From Arthrobacter sp. U41 (lineage in GTDB: Bacteria; Actinomycetota; Actinomycetes; Actinomycetales; Micrococcaceae): a stretch of DNA of 64,000 nucleotides. The notes under the pieces are model-generated. The model saw only the letters and a program-made list of their open reading frames with translations, made no database searches and was not told the origin of the DNA. The position numbers were made by a program, and so were the translations under genes. The DNA is taken from positions 1,426,001-1,490,000 of the forward strand of contig NZ_VEGI01000001.1 of assembly GCF_007679325.1 (NCBI RefSeq). The letters run 5' to 3'. This document shows positions 1 to 8,346 of the stretch, piece after piece. Position 1 is the first letter of the stretch. Each line of letters opens with the position of its first letter.

Positions 1-1
1 C

Positions 2-91
2 GACGGTAAGGGCACCCCGGGCACGCAGGCCTCCGAGTCGGGCGAAGCCTCCGGCAGCGGCGACGCGCAGGGCACCGACGAGGTCAAGTAG
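2..91 (+). CDS. C-terminal end of an unidentified protein (5' end outside window)
   Basis: An open frame from base 2 reads 29 codons to a TAG stop at 89-91. The visible tail is Gly, Ser, Glu and Thr rich (ending GTDEVK) and looks disordered. No domain is visible, so the function cannot be stated. In relatives, genes near the cytochrome c maturation operon often belong to menaquinone synthesis or are small membrane proteins, but nothing here proves that. Confidence 0.5.
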   Translation, partial: DGKGTPGTQASESGEASGSGDAQGTDEVK

Positions 92-230
92 CATCCGACC
101 GGCGCCTCACGGCACCCGTTATCCTTTTCGCGGCCGCTCACAGGGTCCTCTCTTCGCTCTCACAGGTCCTCTCCTCCCCCACACTGTGGATAACCGCCGA
201 GTCACCTCGTAACGGGCGCAGAATGCCCGT

Positions 231-1211
231 ATGCGCCAGCCCAGCGAGCTTCCCCCGCAGCTTCGCAACCAGCCCTTCACCGTGGCCGAGGCCCGCGCCG
301 CCGGGCTGAGCCGACGCCGAACCCGGGCCCGGGATTTCGCCAGACCCTGCCACGGCGTGCGCATCCCGGCAACCACCCAGAATGGCCTGATGGAACGGTT
401 GCGCGCACTGACTGCTGTGACCGGCGCTATCGTAAGCTACCTGTCTGCGGCGGTGCTTTGGGGCTTCCCCCTGCCGGCTTCACTGGCGAACGTGGCTGTC
501 GTGCACCTGACGAGTGATCCGGGTAGGCGGTCCGTGCGCTACAAGGATGTCGTGGGCCATCAGCAGTCGCTCGAACCGGACGAGATCGTGGCCGGGGTCT
601 GGGTGAGCTGCACGTCCCCACTGCGGACGTGGTTCGATCTCGCCGGCACACTGAGCCTCGATGATCTGGTGATGGCCGGCGACTTTCTGCTGCGCCGGAG
701 GAACCCGCTGACCACGGTCCATGCCCTGGACGCGTTCCTCGCCGGGAAACGGGGCAAGCCGGGCTACCGGCGTGCCCTGCGTGCCCGGGCCCTGATGCGC
801 GCCAACACGGACTCACCCAAAGAGACGGAACTCCGGCTGCTCCTGACTCGCTATGGTCTGCCGGAGCCCGGGATCAATGTGCCGATTTTCGGCGAGACCG
901 GTTGCTGGATCCAGGACCCGGATCTCTCCTACGAGCGGGAGAAGGTCGCGATCCAGTACGACGGCGGGCATCACGCTAATCCGGCGCAGCGCCGCAGCGA
1001 CATCTTTCGAGATGAAAACGCCAGGGAGGCCGGGTGGCGCGTTGTCGTCTTGACGCAGACGGACCTGGACCCGCTGGCACCCGGCATGCCGCCGACTGCC
1101 GTGACCCGGGTGCGGGCGGCGCTGCAGGAGCGCGGTTGGAACCCGCAGCCGGCCCGGAGCCCAAGGCCTAGCGCCCCCGTCCCGCACCGACCTGACACGA
1201 ATGGCCGCTAA
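231..1211 (+). CDS. DUF559-like endonuclease-domain protein with AbiEi-like N-terminus
   Basis: 326 aa. The N-terminal part (about 15-60) resembles the winged-helix start of AbiEi-type proteins ('FTVAEARAAGLSRRRTRARD'). The C-terminal part (about 195-300) resembles DUF559, a Vsr-like PD-(D/E)xK nuclease fold: an acidic residue before 'IQYDGGHH', then Q, D and R residues and 'GWRVVVL'. Such proteins are common as single genes in actinobacteria; a role in defence or toxin-antitoxin function is often suggested but unproven. The ATG at 231 has no SD and an AGAAT element about 6 nt upstream, so it may be leaderless. Its stop codon lies inside the first copy of the downstream repeat. Confidence 0.75.
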   Translation: MRQPSELPPQLRNQPFTVAEARAAGLSRRRTRARDFARPCHGVRIPATTQNGLMERLRALTAVTGAIVSYLSAAVLWGFPLPASLANVAVVHLTSDPGRRSVRYKDVVGHQQSLEPDEIVAGVWVSCTSPLRTWFDLAGTLSLDDLVMAGDFLLRRRNPLTTVHALDAFLAGKRGKPGYRRALRARALMRANTDSPKETELRLLLTRYGLPEPGINVPIFGETGCWIQDPDLSYEREKVAIQYDGGHHANPAQRRSDIFRDENAREAGWRVVVLTQTDLDPLAPGMPPTAVTRVRAALQERGWNPQPARSPRPSAPVPHRPDTNGR

Positions 1212-1395
1212 ACGGGTCGGTTTAGCGGCCACTTGTGGCAAATCGACGAAGAGAGTCGGCCGCCCGGCCACCCATCTGACACGAATGGCCGCTAAGCGGA
1301 CCCCGTGGTTACCCATCTGACACGAATGGCCGCTAACGGGTCGGTTAAGCGGCCACTTGTGGCGAATCGATGAAGGGAGTCCTCCGCCCGGCTAC
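1191..1395. repeat. Duplicated hairpin block between two convergent genes
   Basis: A block of about 80 bp occurs twice (about 1191-1270 and 1316-1394) with a partial third copy between. The 20-mer CTGACACGAATGGCCGCTAA starts at 1192, 1276 and 1317. Copy one forms a perfect 11-bp stem (1203-1213 with 1220-1230, loop GGGTCG). Copy two has the same stem with one bulged base. It lies between the ends of convergent genes, so it may work as a bidirectional terminator. The first copy includes the last codons and stop of the upstream gene. Confidence 0.75.
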
Positions 1396-2501
1396 AGCCC
1401 CGAGTAGGAGTGCAAGCCGTTGAAGAACTGGTTCACGATGGTGAAGTTGAAGACCACACAGAGGTAGCCCACGATCGACAGCCAGGCCGCGCGGGTTCCG
1501 GTCCAGCCGCGGGTGGCGCGGGCGTGCAGGTAGCCGGCGTAGACCACCCAGATCACGAACGTCCAGACTTCCTTGGTGTCCCAGCCCCAGAAGCGCCCCC
1601 AGGCCTTCTCGGCCCAGATGGCGCCGAACATCAGCGTGAAGGTCCAGCCGACGAACGCGATGGCATTGATCCGGTAGGAGAGGTTCTCGAGGCTCAGCGC
1701 GGACGGGACCAGGCGCATGAAGCCCAGCTTGTCCCCGCCGCCGGCAGCGATCGTCTTCTGCCGGTGCGACTGGACCAGCTGCAGCGCGGACATCGCGAAC
1801 GTCAGGGTGAAGAGCGCGGAAGACAGAACGGCGATGGAAACGTGGATGATCAGCCAGTAGCTCTGGAGCGCGGGCACGAGGTGGCCCACCGGCGTCCAGT
1901 ACGCCACGGAGGCAGCCACCAACATGATGATCGCCAGGCCCACCACGAAGGTGCCAAGGAAGCGCAGGTCGCGCCGGACCAGGACCAGCAGGAAGACGGC
2001 CACGGCCACGAACGCACCGGTGGTCAGGAACTCGTACATGTTCCCCCACGGCACTCGGCCCGCACCGATGGCCCTGGTGATGACTCCGGCCGCGTGGATG
2101 GCGGCACCCAGCACGGTCAGGGCGACGGCCACCCGGGCGGGGGCGCGGCGCTCCGCGGAGTAGCGCATGGCGGCGTCGGCCGTCTGGCCAACCCCGGCAT
2201 TGTTCCCGGCAGCGGCACCCGCCACGGACGACGTCGGGCGTTCGGCCCGGCCAACAGGCCCGGCAACGTCCGCGTCGGCCCGGTCAACAGCACCGGAGGA
2301 CTCCCCGACGCCGGCGGCCACCGGAACGCGGGTGGCGTCGGCGCCCGACAGCTGTGCGGCCTTCAGGTCCACCGCGCGCAGCGTTTTGCTGCTCTTGGCA
2401 AGGTCCCAGGCGAAGGCGATGAACGCCACCGTGTAGGTGCCCGCCGCGAGGAGCATAAACAACTCGCTGTACTGGCCCATGGTTTCGTTGATGGGGAGCA
2501 T
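1392..2501 (-). CDS. ccsB: System II cytochrome c maturation protein CcsB (CcsA/ResC family)
   Basis: 369 aa, polytopic membrane protein. With ResB it forms the heme delivery and cytochrome c synthetase complex at the outer face of the membrane. The hallmark tryptophan-rich motif is present near residue 300 ('WGRFWGWDTKEVWTF'), followed by 'WVVYAGYLHA'; conserved His residues sit in the late helices ('HVSIAVLSSALFTLTF'). A hydrophilic Ala/Asp-rich stretch of about 80 residues follows the first helix and is longer than usual. The ATG at 2501 overlaps the resB stop by one base (TAATG), which implies translational coupling. It is the last gene of the operon. Confidence 0.95.
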   Translation of the reverse strand: MLPINETMGQYSELFMLLAAGTYTVAFIAFAWDLAKSSKTLRAVDLKAAQLSGADATRVPVAAGVGESSGAVDRADADVAGPVGRAERPTSSVAGAAAGNNAGVGQTADAAMRYSAERRAPARVAVALTVLGAAIHAAGVITRAIGAGRVPWGNMYEFLTTGAFVAVAVFLLVLVRRDLRFLGTFVVGLAIIMLVAASVAYWTPVGHLVPALQSYWLIIHVSIAVLSSALFTLTFAMSALQLVQSHRQKTIAAGGGDKLGFMRLVPSALSLENLSYRINAIAFVGWTFTLMFGAIWAEKAWGRFWGWDTKEVWTFVIWVVYAGYLHARATRGWTGTRAAWLSIVGYLCVVFNFTIVNQFFNGLHSYSGL

Positions 2502-4414
2502 TACTGATCCTTCTTTGACTCGGAAGAGCCTGCTGTTGACTGGATGAAGTCTGCTGCGGGGTGGTCCGCGGTGTCCTGCCCGGCAGCAGCAGCGCCAGCA
2601 GCACCGGCGCCGGGGGTCGTGGTATCCGCCCGGCCATTATCCGCGCTCCCGCTGGGAGCCGACTGGGAGCCTTGGTCCTCGAGATCCCAGGCGCCGGCGA
2701 GCAGCCTGCGGATCGCGGCAGCTTCCCCGGCCAGCCGGTGGTCCTCGCCGCGGGCCAGGAGCCCGTATTCGACCATGGTGCGGCCGTCCTCGTGGGTACC
2801 GGTCCGGACCCAGACACGGCGGCGGTTCACGTACAGCGACGTAACCAGGCCCGCTACGGCCAGAAGCGCGAAGATCAGGGCGTACAGCTGGCCTGGATTG
2901 TGGTGGATGTCCACGCCGACGTAGCGCTTCACGCCGTCGAAGCTGATGGAGCCCTTGCCGTCGGGCAGGGTGTAGCTGGCGCCCGGCGCGAGGGTGATGC
3001 CGCCGGCGTCGAGGTTGCGGGCGTTGAGCGGTGTGAGCTTCTTGACGTCGAGTTCGAAGACGTTCTGCGGGGCGCCGTCGTCCAGGCCGAGGTCGCCGTA
3101 GTACGAGTTCAAGGTCAGCTGCGGGTTGAACAGTTCCGGATCGCCGCTGAAGGACACGCCTTCGTCGGTGACGAACGCGGTGGGCAGGAAGAAGCCGGCG
3201 AAGGCGAGCTGCTCCGGCTTGGCATCGGGGACCTTGATGACCGCGGAGGAGTAGTAGTTGTCGCCCTGCAGCTTGGCCACCACCGGGCCCTGCATCGCGA
3301 CGTTGCCGGCGCCGTCGCGGATGGTGACCACGGGGGCGTAGCCGTTGCCGGTGAGGTACATGCTGGTGCCGCCGAGGGTGAGGGGGTCGTTGACCTTCAG
3401 CACCTCTTTCTTGGCGGGCGCATCCGGGGATTCCTTCGTGGTCACGTCGGCCTGGAAGTCGATCGGCTGGCCGATCTTGCCCTGGGACTCCCGGTCGAAC
3501 GTGATCTGGAACTTGTCCAGCTGGACCGAGTACGGCTGCAGCTGGCTGCTCTGGAAGTTGGTGCCCGGAGTGAACTGGTCATAGCCGACGAGGGTGTTCA
3601 CGAACGTGTCGCCCTCCACGAGGATCCGCTGCCCGCTGTACCCGAACAGCCCGCCGATTGCGACGGACACCAGCACGCCGATCAGCGAGGTGTGGAAGAC
3701 CAAGTTGCCGACTTCCCGCAGGAAACCGCGTTCCGCGCCCACTGACGGCCGGGCGCCGTCGCGATCGCGGACGTCGACGCGGTAGCCGCGCTTCTTCAGG
3801 AGGCCGGCGGCCTCCGTGATGGCGTCCGACGCCGGGATGCCGGCTTTGGCGGGGATCACCATCGTGCCGTATTCGGGCAGCCGGGACAGCCGCGCGGGCG
3901 TCCGCGGAGGCTGGGACCGCATGGCCTTGTAGTGCGCGATAGCGCGCGGGACGACGCAGCCGATCAGCGAAATGAAGAGCAGGATGTAGATCGCGGAGAA
4001 CCACGCCGAGGAGTACACATCGTAGAGCTGGAGCGAGTCGAGGATCTTGCCGTAGTCCGGGTTGTCCTTGATGTACTGCGTGACGATCGACGGGTTGGCC
4101 GGCCGCTGCGGAAAGAGCGAGCCGGGCACGGCGGCGACGGCCAGCATGAGCAGCAGGAACAGCGCGGTGCGCATGCTGGTCAGCTGGGTCCAGGCCCAGC
4201 GGAGCATGCCCATCGGCCCGAGCGCGGGCAGGACAGCCTCCGCCTTCGCAGCCGCGACCGGGCTACCGCCGGGCGTGGCGCCGGCCCCGCCGGGCGTGGC
4301 GCCGGCCCCGCCGGACGTGCCGCCACGCCTAGTGCTGCCGGACGTGCCGTCAGGCTGCGTGCCGTCAGGCTGCGTGGCTGGGGACTTCTTCTCTTCGTTC
4401 ACTCGCTCGCTCAT
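2501..4414 (-). CDS. resB: Cytochrome c biogenesis protein ResB
   Basis: 637 aa from the ATG at 4414, which overlaps the ccdA stop by one base (TGATG). ResB is the membrane and periplasm-exposed partner of CcsB in heme attachment. The N-terminal 60 residues are disordered with short repeats ('TQPDGTQPDGT', 'GGAGATPGGAGATPGG') that mirror a tandem 21-bp DNA repeat near 4268-4310. The first membrane helix follows 'TSMRTALFLLLMLAVAA', with 'GSLFPQRP' after it. A large extracytoplasmic domain and a final helix ('LYALIFALLAVAGLVTSLYV') precede a cytoplasmic Ala/Gly/Gln-rich tail. The open frame extends upstream into ccdA, but the coupled ATG is the sensible start. Confidence 0.93.
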   Translation of the reverse strand: MSERVNEEKKSPATQPDGTQPDGTSGSTRRGGTSGGAGATPGGAGATPGGSPVAAAKAEAVLPALGPMGMLRWAWTQLTSMRTALFLLLMLAVAAVPGSLFPQRPANPSIVTQYIKDNPDYGKILDSLQLYDVYSSAWFSAIYILLFISLIGCVVPRAIAHYKAMRSQPPRTPARLSRLPEYGTMVIPAKAGIPASDAITEAAGLLKKRGYRVDVRDRDGARPSVGAERGFLREVGNLVFHTSLIGVLVSVAIGGLFGYSGQRILVEGDTFVNTLVGYDQFTPGTNFQSSQLQPYSVQLDKFQITFDRESQGKIGQPIDFQADVTTKESPDAPAKKEVLKVNDPLTLGGTSMYLTGNGYAPVVTIRDGAGNVAMQGPVVAKLQGDNYYSSAVIKVPDAKPEQLAFAGFFLPTAFVTDEGVSFSGDPELFNPQLTLNSYYGDLGLDDGAPQNVFELDVKKLTPLNARNLDAGGITLAPGASYTLPDGKGSISFDGVKRYVGVDIHHNPGQLYALIFALLAVAGLVTSLYVNRRRVWVRTGTHEDGRTMVEYGLLARGEDHRLAGEAAAIRRLLAGAWDLEDQGSQSAPSGSADNGRADTTTPGAGAAGAAAAGQDTADHPAADFIQSTAGSSESKKDQ

Positions 4415-5169
4415 CAGATCGGCAATTTCACATCGGTTTGGAACCAGTACTGCAACTCGGAAACCCAGGTCCCCCATACGCCGGTGGCCATCAGCAGGCC
4501 CAGCCCCACCAGGATGCCGCCGCCAATGCGCTGGATGGCGAGGCGGTGTTTGCGGAAGAAGGACATCACGCCGATGCCGCGGCGCACGGCCAGGGCAATC
4601 AGCAGGAAGGGGATGCCCAGGCCCAGGCTGTACACGAAGGCCAGGAAGGCCCCCTTGGTCGCCGACGACCCGCCGGAAAGGCTCAGCAGCTGGACCGCGG
4701 AATAGGTCGGGCCGATGCAGGGCGCCCAGCCCAGTCCGAAGGTGATGCCCAGCAGCGGGGCACCCCACAGCCCGGCCGGCGGTTTGGACTGGATCTTGGC
4801 GTCGCGCTGGAGCCAGCCGAAGCCGCCCATGAAGACCACGCCCATGATGATCACGAGCAGGCCCAGAACCTGCGTGATCCAGGCGTTCTGCGAGCCGGTG
4901 ATCAGCGTCCCCAGCTGCCCGAACGCCCCGCCCAGCAACACAAAGATCACCGAGAAGCCCAGGACGAACAGCCCGATGCCGGCCAGCATGCGGCCGCGCT
5001 TCTGCTTCTGGAGGTCGACGCCGGTCAGTCCCGTGACGTATCCCAGGTACCCCGGCACGAGGGGCAGCACGCAGGGCGACAGGAAGGAGACGAACCCGGC
5101 GAGCAGCGCCACCGGGATGGCAAGCAAGAGCGATCCGCTCAGGATGGCTTCGGCGAAGGGACTGTTCAC
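4414..5169 (-). CDS. ccdA: Cytochrome c biogenesis / thiol-disulfide transporter CcdA
   Basis: 251 aa with about six membrane helices. CcdA carries electrons from cytoplasmic thioredoxin to extracytoplasmic thioredoxin-like proteins that keep apocytochrome c reduced. The signature 'FLSPCVLPLVPGYLGYVTG' is near residue 30, and a second conserved cysteine is in 'GLGWAPCIGPTYSAV'. The start is GTG at 5169, 13 nt after the stop of the TlpA-like gene, and the stop overlaps the resB start. The electron acceptor is most likely the neighbouring TlpA-like protein (inference from operon order). Confidence 0.95.
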   Translation of the reverse strand: MNSPFAEAILSGSLLLAIPVALLAGFVSFLSPCVLPLVPGYLGYVTGLTGVDLQKQKRGRMLAGIGLFVLGFSVIFVLLGGAFGQLGTLITGSQNAWITQVLGLLVIIMGVVFMGGFGWLQRDAKIQSKPPAGLWGAPLLGITFGLGWAPCIGPTYSAVQLLSLSGGSSATKGAFLAFVYSLGLGIPFLLIALAVRRGIGVMSFFRKHRLAIQRIGGGILVGLGLLMATGVWGTWVSELQYWFQTDVKLPI

Positions 5170-5182
5170 GGTGGCTGGTCCG

Positions 5183-5803
5183 CTACTCGGCCACGGCAGC
5201 GGCGATAAGTGACTTCAGCGTGCCTTTTTGGATCTCGCCGAGGACGCGGGACGCCACCCGGCCCTGCTTGTCCAGTACCAGCGTGGTGGGCACCGCTCCG
5301 GGGGGAACCAGGCCTGATACGGCCAGCAGGACGGCGCCGTCCTTGTCGTTGAAGCTCGGGTAGGTCAGGCTGAAGGTCTTGTCGAACGCTTCCGCCGTGG
5401 CCTTTTCGTCGCGAAGGTTGACGCCGAAGAACTGCACGCCCTGACTCTTGAAATCCTGGTGCAGAGCCTCCAGCGTGGGCGCCTCCACTCGGCAGGGGGC
5501 GCAGGCCGCGAACCAGAAGTTGAGCACAGTCACTTTGCCCTGGAAGGCTTCAGCTGTCACGGCAGTGCCGTCAAAGAGCTTGCCTTCGATGGCAATGGGG
5601 CTCTTGCGGTCCGCGACGGCGAATTCCGTCACCGAGCCGTCGCCGGCCACATAGTTCTTGTTGTCTCCGGCCTTGGCCTGTTGGGCCAGCGCGTCCTCCT
5701 GGGCGCAGCCGGAGAGCCCCAGCACGACGGCGAGGGCCGCGCCGCCCGCTGTCAGGACGCTGCGGCGGGACAGGGGTGAGGAGCCTGCGTCGTTCCCGGT
5801 CAT
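5183..5803 (-). CDS. TlpA/ResA-like thioredoxin-fold lipoprotein
   Basis: 206 aa. The N-terminus 'SRRSVLTAGGAALAVVLGL' has a twin-arginine pair and a hydrophobic stretch ending in the lipobox LSGC, so it should be exported (possibly by Tat) and lipidated. The thioredoxin fold follows, with the active site CAPC in 'FWFAACAPCRVEAPTL' and a cis-Pro region 'PPGAVPTTLVLDKQGRV'. It probably reduces apocytochrome c cysteines with electrons from CcdA. I chose the ATG at 5803, two bases after the stop of the phosphatase gene; the longer frame would run back into that gene. Confidence 0.93.
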   Translation of the reverse strand: MTGNDAGSSPLSRRSVLTAGGAALAVVLGLSGCAQEDALAQQAKAGDNKNYVAGDGSVTEFAVADRKSPIAIEGKLFDGTAVTAEAFQGKVTVLNFWFAACAPCRVEAPTLEALHQDFKSQGVQFFGVNLRDEKATAEAFDKTFSLTYPSFNDKDGAVLLAVSGLVPPGAVPTTLVLDKQGRVASRVLGEIQKGTLKSLIAAAVAE

Positions 5804-5805
5804 GC

Positions 5806-6471
5806 TCAGGCTCCGGGGGTGCTGGAGGCACCGGGGAGAAGGGCGGCAGCAGGCTCGCTGTACTCGACGCGCACGAGGTTCCCGGCGTCGTCGAACACCA
5901 GGGAGGTGACTGAGGTGAGGGTGCATTCGCGCTTGCGCGGATCATGCCACAGGGGCTTGCCCTCGGCACTGAGGCGGGTGGCCCAGATGGGCAGTTGGTG
6001 GCTGACGAGGATGGCTTCAGCACCCTCGCCGCCGAGTTCGAGGGCGCGCAGCCGGGCGTCCTGCGCGGCGGCCATAACGCGGGCTGCCTGGTCCTTGTAG
6101 GCCTCGCCCCAGGAGGGCCGGAAGGGGTTGCGCAGCATGGGCCAGTGCTTCGGCCTGAGGATCTCCGCTTTGTCGACGTGGAGCCCCTCGAAATAGTTGG
6201 CTGCCTCGATGATCCGGGCCTCGGTGGCGATCTGGAGGTTGAGCGCCTCGGAGATGGGCTGCGCCGTCTCCTGCGCGCGCGTCAGCGGCGAGGCCGCCAG
6301 GTGGACGATCTTGGCCCCCTGAGCGGACCGTTCCCTGAAGTGCTCCGCAAGCGTCCGGGCCATCTCCCGGCCAAGCTCGGACAGGTGAAATTCGGGCAGC
6401 CTGCCGTACAGGACGCCGTCGGGATTGTAGACCTCGCCGTGGCGGAGCAAATGAACAGTGGCTTGGGGCAT
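5806..6471 (-). CDS. Histidine phosphatase family protein (phosphoglycerate mutase-like)
   Basis: 221 aa. The catalytic motif 'LLRHGEV' (His11, flanked by Arg10 and Gly12) and the second histidine in 'ILVSHQLP' (near 160) place it in the histidine phosphatase clan. The substrate is unknown. It heads the cytochrome c maturation operon, and a phosphatase of this family holds the same place upstream of the TlpA-like gene in mycobacteria (recalled as Rv0525), so the pairing is old although its meaning is unclear. The promoter should lie in the AT-rich region shared with yceI. Confidence 0.9.
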   Translation of the reverse strand: MPQATVHLLRHGEVYNPDGVLYGRLPEFHLSELGREMARTLAEHFRERSAQGAKIVHLAASPLTRAQETAQPISEALNLQIATEARIIEAANYFEGLHVDKAEILRPKHWPMLRNPFRPSWGEAYKDQAARVMAAAQDARLRALELGGEGAEAILVSHQLPIWATRLSAEGKPLWHDPRKRECTLTSVTSLVFDDAGNLVRVEYSEPAAALLPGASSTPGA

Positions 6472-6557
6472 GTGTACCAGTTTCTCAAAGATGTCGGGCG
6501 ATTCGAAATCTTCTACAGAAGGTAGAACTGAGGAGTTTGGAAAAATGTTCCCCGCCG

Positions 6558-6634
6558 TTGGAATAAAAGATGCAAATGCATGTTTATACTGGGTGAAGCA
6601 GTTAGTTGAGACTTCAACAAATGATGCTTCAACT
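6558..6634 (+). promoter_or_regulatory. yceI promoter with MarR-like inverted repeat
   Basis: This is the most AT-rich intergenic part of the region. TATACT at 6585-6590 is a good -10; TTGGAA at 6558-6563 is a weak -35 with a long 21-nt gap. Just downstream is the dyad GTTGAGACTTCAAC (6605-6618), and CTTCAAC is repeated at 6627-6633. A symmetric TTGA/TCAA site just past the start of transcription suits a MarR-type repressor. No such gene is nearby, so the regulator is unknown. Confidence 0.5.
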
Positions 6635-6678
6635 GGCGATCAAACCAAGCACCACCACCCGACTCAAGGAGAAACACC

Positions 6679-7227
6679 ATGGCACTTCCCGCTAACGTCA
6701 CCACCGGCACCTGGACCCTCGACAACTCGCACAGCGAGATTGCCTTCACAGTCCGCCACGCGGGCATCAGCAAGGTCCGCGGCCAGTTCAAGGACGCAGA
6801 GGCCACCCTGGACCTCGCCGAGAACGTGGCCGACTCAAAGGTCAACGCCACCATCAAGACCGCGAGCTTCGACTCCGGCGACGTTAACCGCGACGGCCAC
6901 GTCCGCGGTGAAGACTTCTTCGACGTCGAGCAGTTCCCGGAAATCTCCTTCGTCTCCAACAACATCGTCCCCAAGGGTGACGCCTACGAACTCCAGGGCG
7001 AGCTCACCATCAAGGGTGTCACCCGCCCGGTGGCCCTCGAGACCGAGTTCAACGGCGTTGCAGTCGACCCGTTCGGCATGACCCGCGCCGGTCTGTCCGC
7101 CGAGACCACCATCAGCCGCAAGGACTTCGGCCTGACCTGGAACGCAGTCCTCGAAGCCGGCGGCGTGCTGGTCAGCGACAAGGTTGCCGTCAACCTCGAA
7201 CTCGCCTTCATCGCCCCCGCAGCCTAG
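6679..7227 (+). CDS. YceI family lipid-binding-like protein
   Basis: 182 aa, the usual length for a cytoplasmic YceI domain without signal peptide. YceI proteins form a lipocalin-like barrel that binds polyisoprenoids. Family features include 'GTWTLDNSHSEIAFTVRHAGISKVRGQF' split across residues 9-36, 'DVEQFPEISFVS' and 'LTIKGVTRPVALETEF'. A strong SD (AAGGAGA, 6666-6672) precedes the ATG. It is a single-gene unit with its own promoter, a possible repressor site and a terminator. The physiological ligand is not known. Confidence 0.93.
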   Translation: MALPANVTTGTWTLDNSHSEIAFTVRHAGISKVRGQFKDAEATLDLAENVADSKVNATIKTASFDSGDVNRDGHVRGEDFFDVEQFPEISFVSNNIVPKGDAYELQGELTIKGVTRPVALETEFNGVAVDPFGMTRAGLSAETTISRKDFGLTWNAVLEAGGVLVSDKVAVNLELAFIAPAA

Positions 7228-7288
7228 TCCGCAGCACCTGGCTGGCCGGTCCCTGCGACCAGGGCCAACCCTGGGGCCTGCAGCCTCC

Positions 7289-7325
7289 GGCACCCCGTTT
7301 CGTCCCTGCGACGGAGCGGGGTGCC
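7289..7325 (+). terminator. Hairpin terminator after yceI
   Basis: GGCACCCCG (7289-7297) pairs with CGGGGTGCC (7317-7325); an inner TCGTC/GACG stem extends it. It lies 60 nt after the yceI stop and is followed by GCGTTTAAC. Confidence 0.7.
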
Positions 7326-7467
7326 GCGTTTAACCCGGCCTGCGGCAGACGCTGAACGTGGGCCCTTTGAGCAGGTGCGGCGGCGCCTTTTGGCCTGCTC
7401 CCGACATGCTCCGCAACACACGCAAGTTCCCTAGATACGGGCAGATTCGCGGTCTACAGTGAGATCC

Positions 7468-8133
7468 ATGAGCAACCCCAATGATGTACCCCCGTCGCAG
7501 CAGCCGGGCGCCCGGCCCCCGCAGCCGGGCAGCGTCCCGCCCGCCGGCGCCGAGCCGCCGCGGGTCACGCCACCGCATCAGGGTTACCCAGCCCCGGGCT
7601 ACCAGCCGCCGCCAGGAAATGAGGCGCCGGGCCGACCGGCTGGGGGCTTCCGCTTCGAACTGCCGACGGACCGGCCGCGGAACTTCAACGACGCCATGCC
7701 GCGCGGCGGTTTCTCCGGCATGTTTACGGTGTCGTGGATGCCAACAGAACTCAAGGTCGCGTACTGGATCTGGCTCATCGGCGGACTGCTGGGCCTGCTG
7801 GGCGGCGTGATCGGCCTCTTCGGGTCCTTCGTGCTCCTGGCCGTGGTTCCGGGCCTGGGATTCGTGGTGCTCCTCCTGGTGCTCGTGGCACTCGCCCTCG
7901 CCGCGGCACAGGTGATCCTTGCCATGAAGATGAAGGAAGGGCGCGAATGGGCCCGCTTCGCCCTCACGATTGTCGCCGGCATCTCTCTGCTGCTGGCCAT
8001 CCTCAATGCGAGTGCGGCCGACGGCCGGGGCGGCGGCAGCTGGCCGAGTTTCATCATCAGCCTCGTGGCGACCGTGCTGATGTGGCTGCCCAACTCGCAG
8101 GCATGGTTCACCTCGCTGCGGGGCCGCGTCTGA
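7468..8133 (+). CDS. Proline-rich N-terminus, multi-pass membrane protein of unknown function
   Basis: 221 aa. Residues 1-70 are Pro, Gly and Gln rich and disordered. About four hydrophobic segments follow from residue 90 ('WIWLIGGLLGLLGGVIGLF', 'VLLAVVPGLGFVVLLLVLV') with a short charged loop 'AMKMKEGREWARFALTI'. It ends 'LMWLPNSQAWFTSLRGRV'. The next gene has the same architecture and a related ending, so the two are tandem paralogs. The ATG at 7468 is preceded by TACAGT at 7455-7460 (7-nt gap), so the mRNA is probably leaderless; an in-frame GTG at 7459 is less likely. Confidence 0.75.
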   Translation: MSNPNDVPPSQQPGARPPQPGSVPPAGAEPPRVTPPHQGYPAPGYQPPPGNEAPGRPAGGFRFELPTDRPRNFNDAMPRGGFSGMFTVSWMPTELKVAYWIWLIGGLLGLLGGVIGLFGSFVLLAVVPGLGFVVLLLVLVALALAAAQVILAMKMKEGREWARFALTIVAGISLLLAILNASAADGRGGGSWPSFIISLVATVLMWLPNSQAWFTSLRGRV

Positions 8134-8346
8134 ACCTCCCTTGATCGCCGTCCAAGCTCTGTCCCGGCGGGCCTCAATCAGCTCACAGTTACACGCCGCG
8201 ACGGTCGCCGGACGCGCGGTGAGAATACCTCTCCGGAATGATCCGTACTGACGCCGGCCCGCGGTACGGTGGACGTAACCATGCTGGGGGCAGGGCAGGA
8301 CGCTGTTTCCGGTACCCGAATCAGACCGCCATGCAAAGGAATGCCC

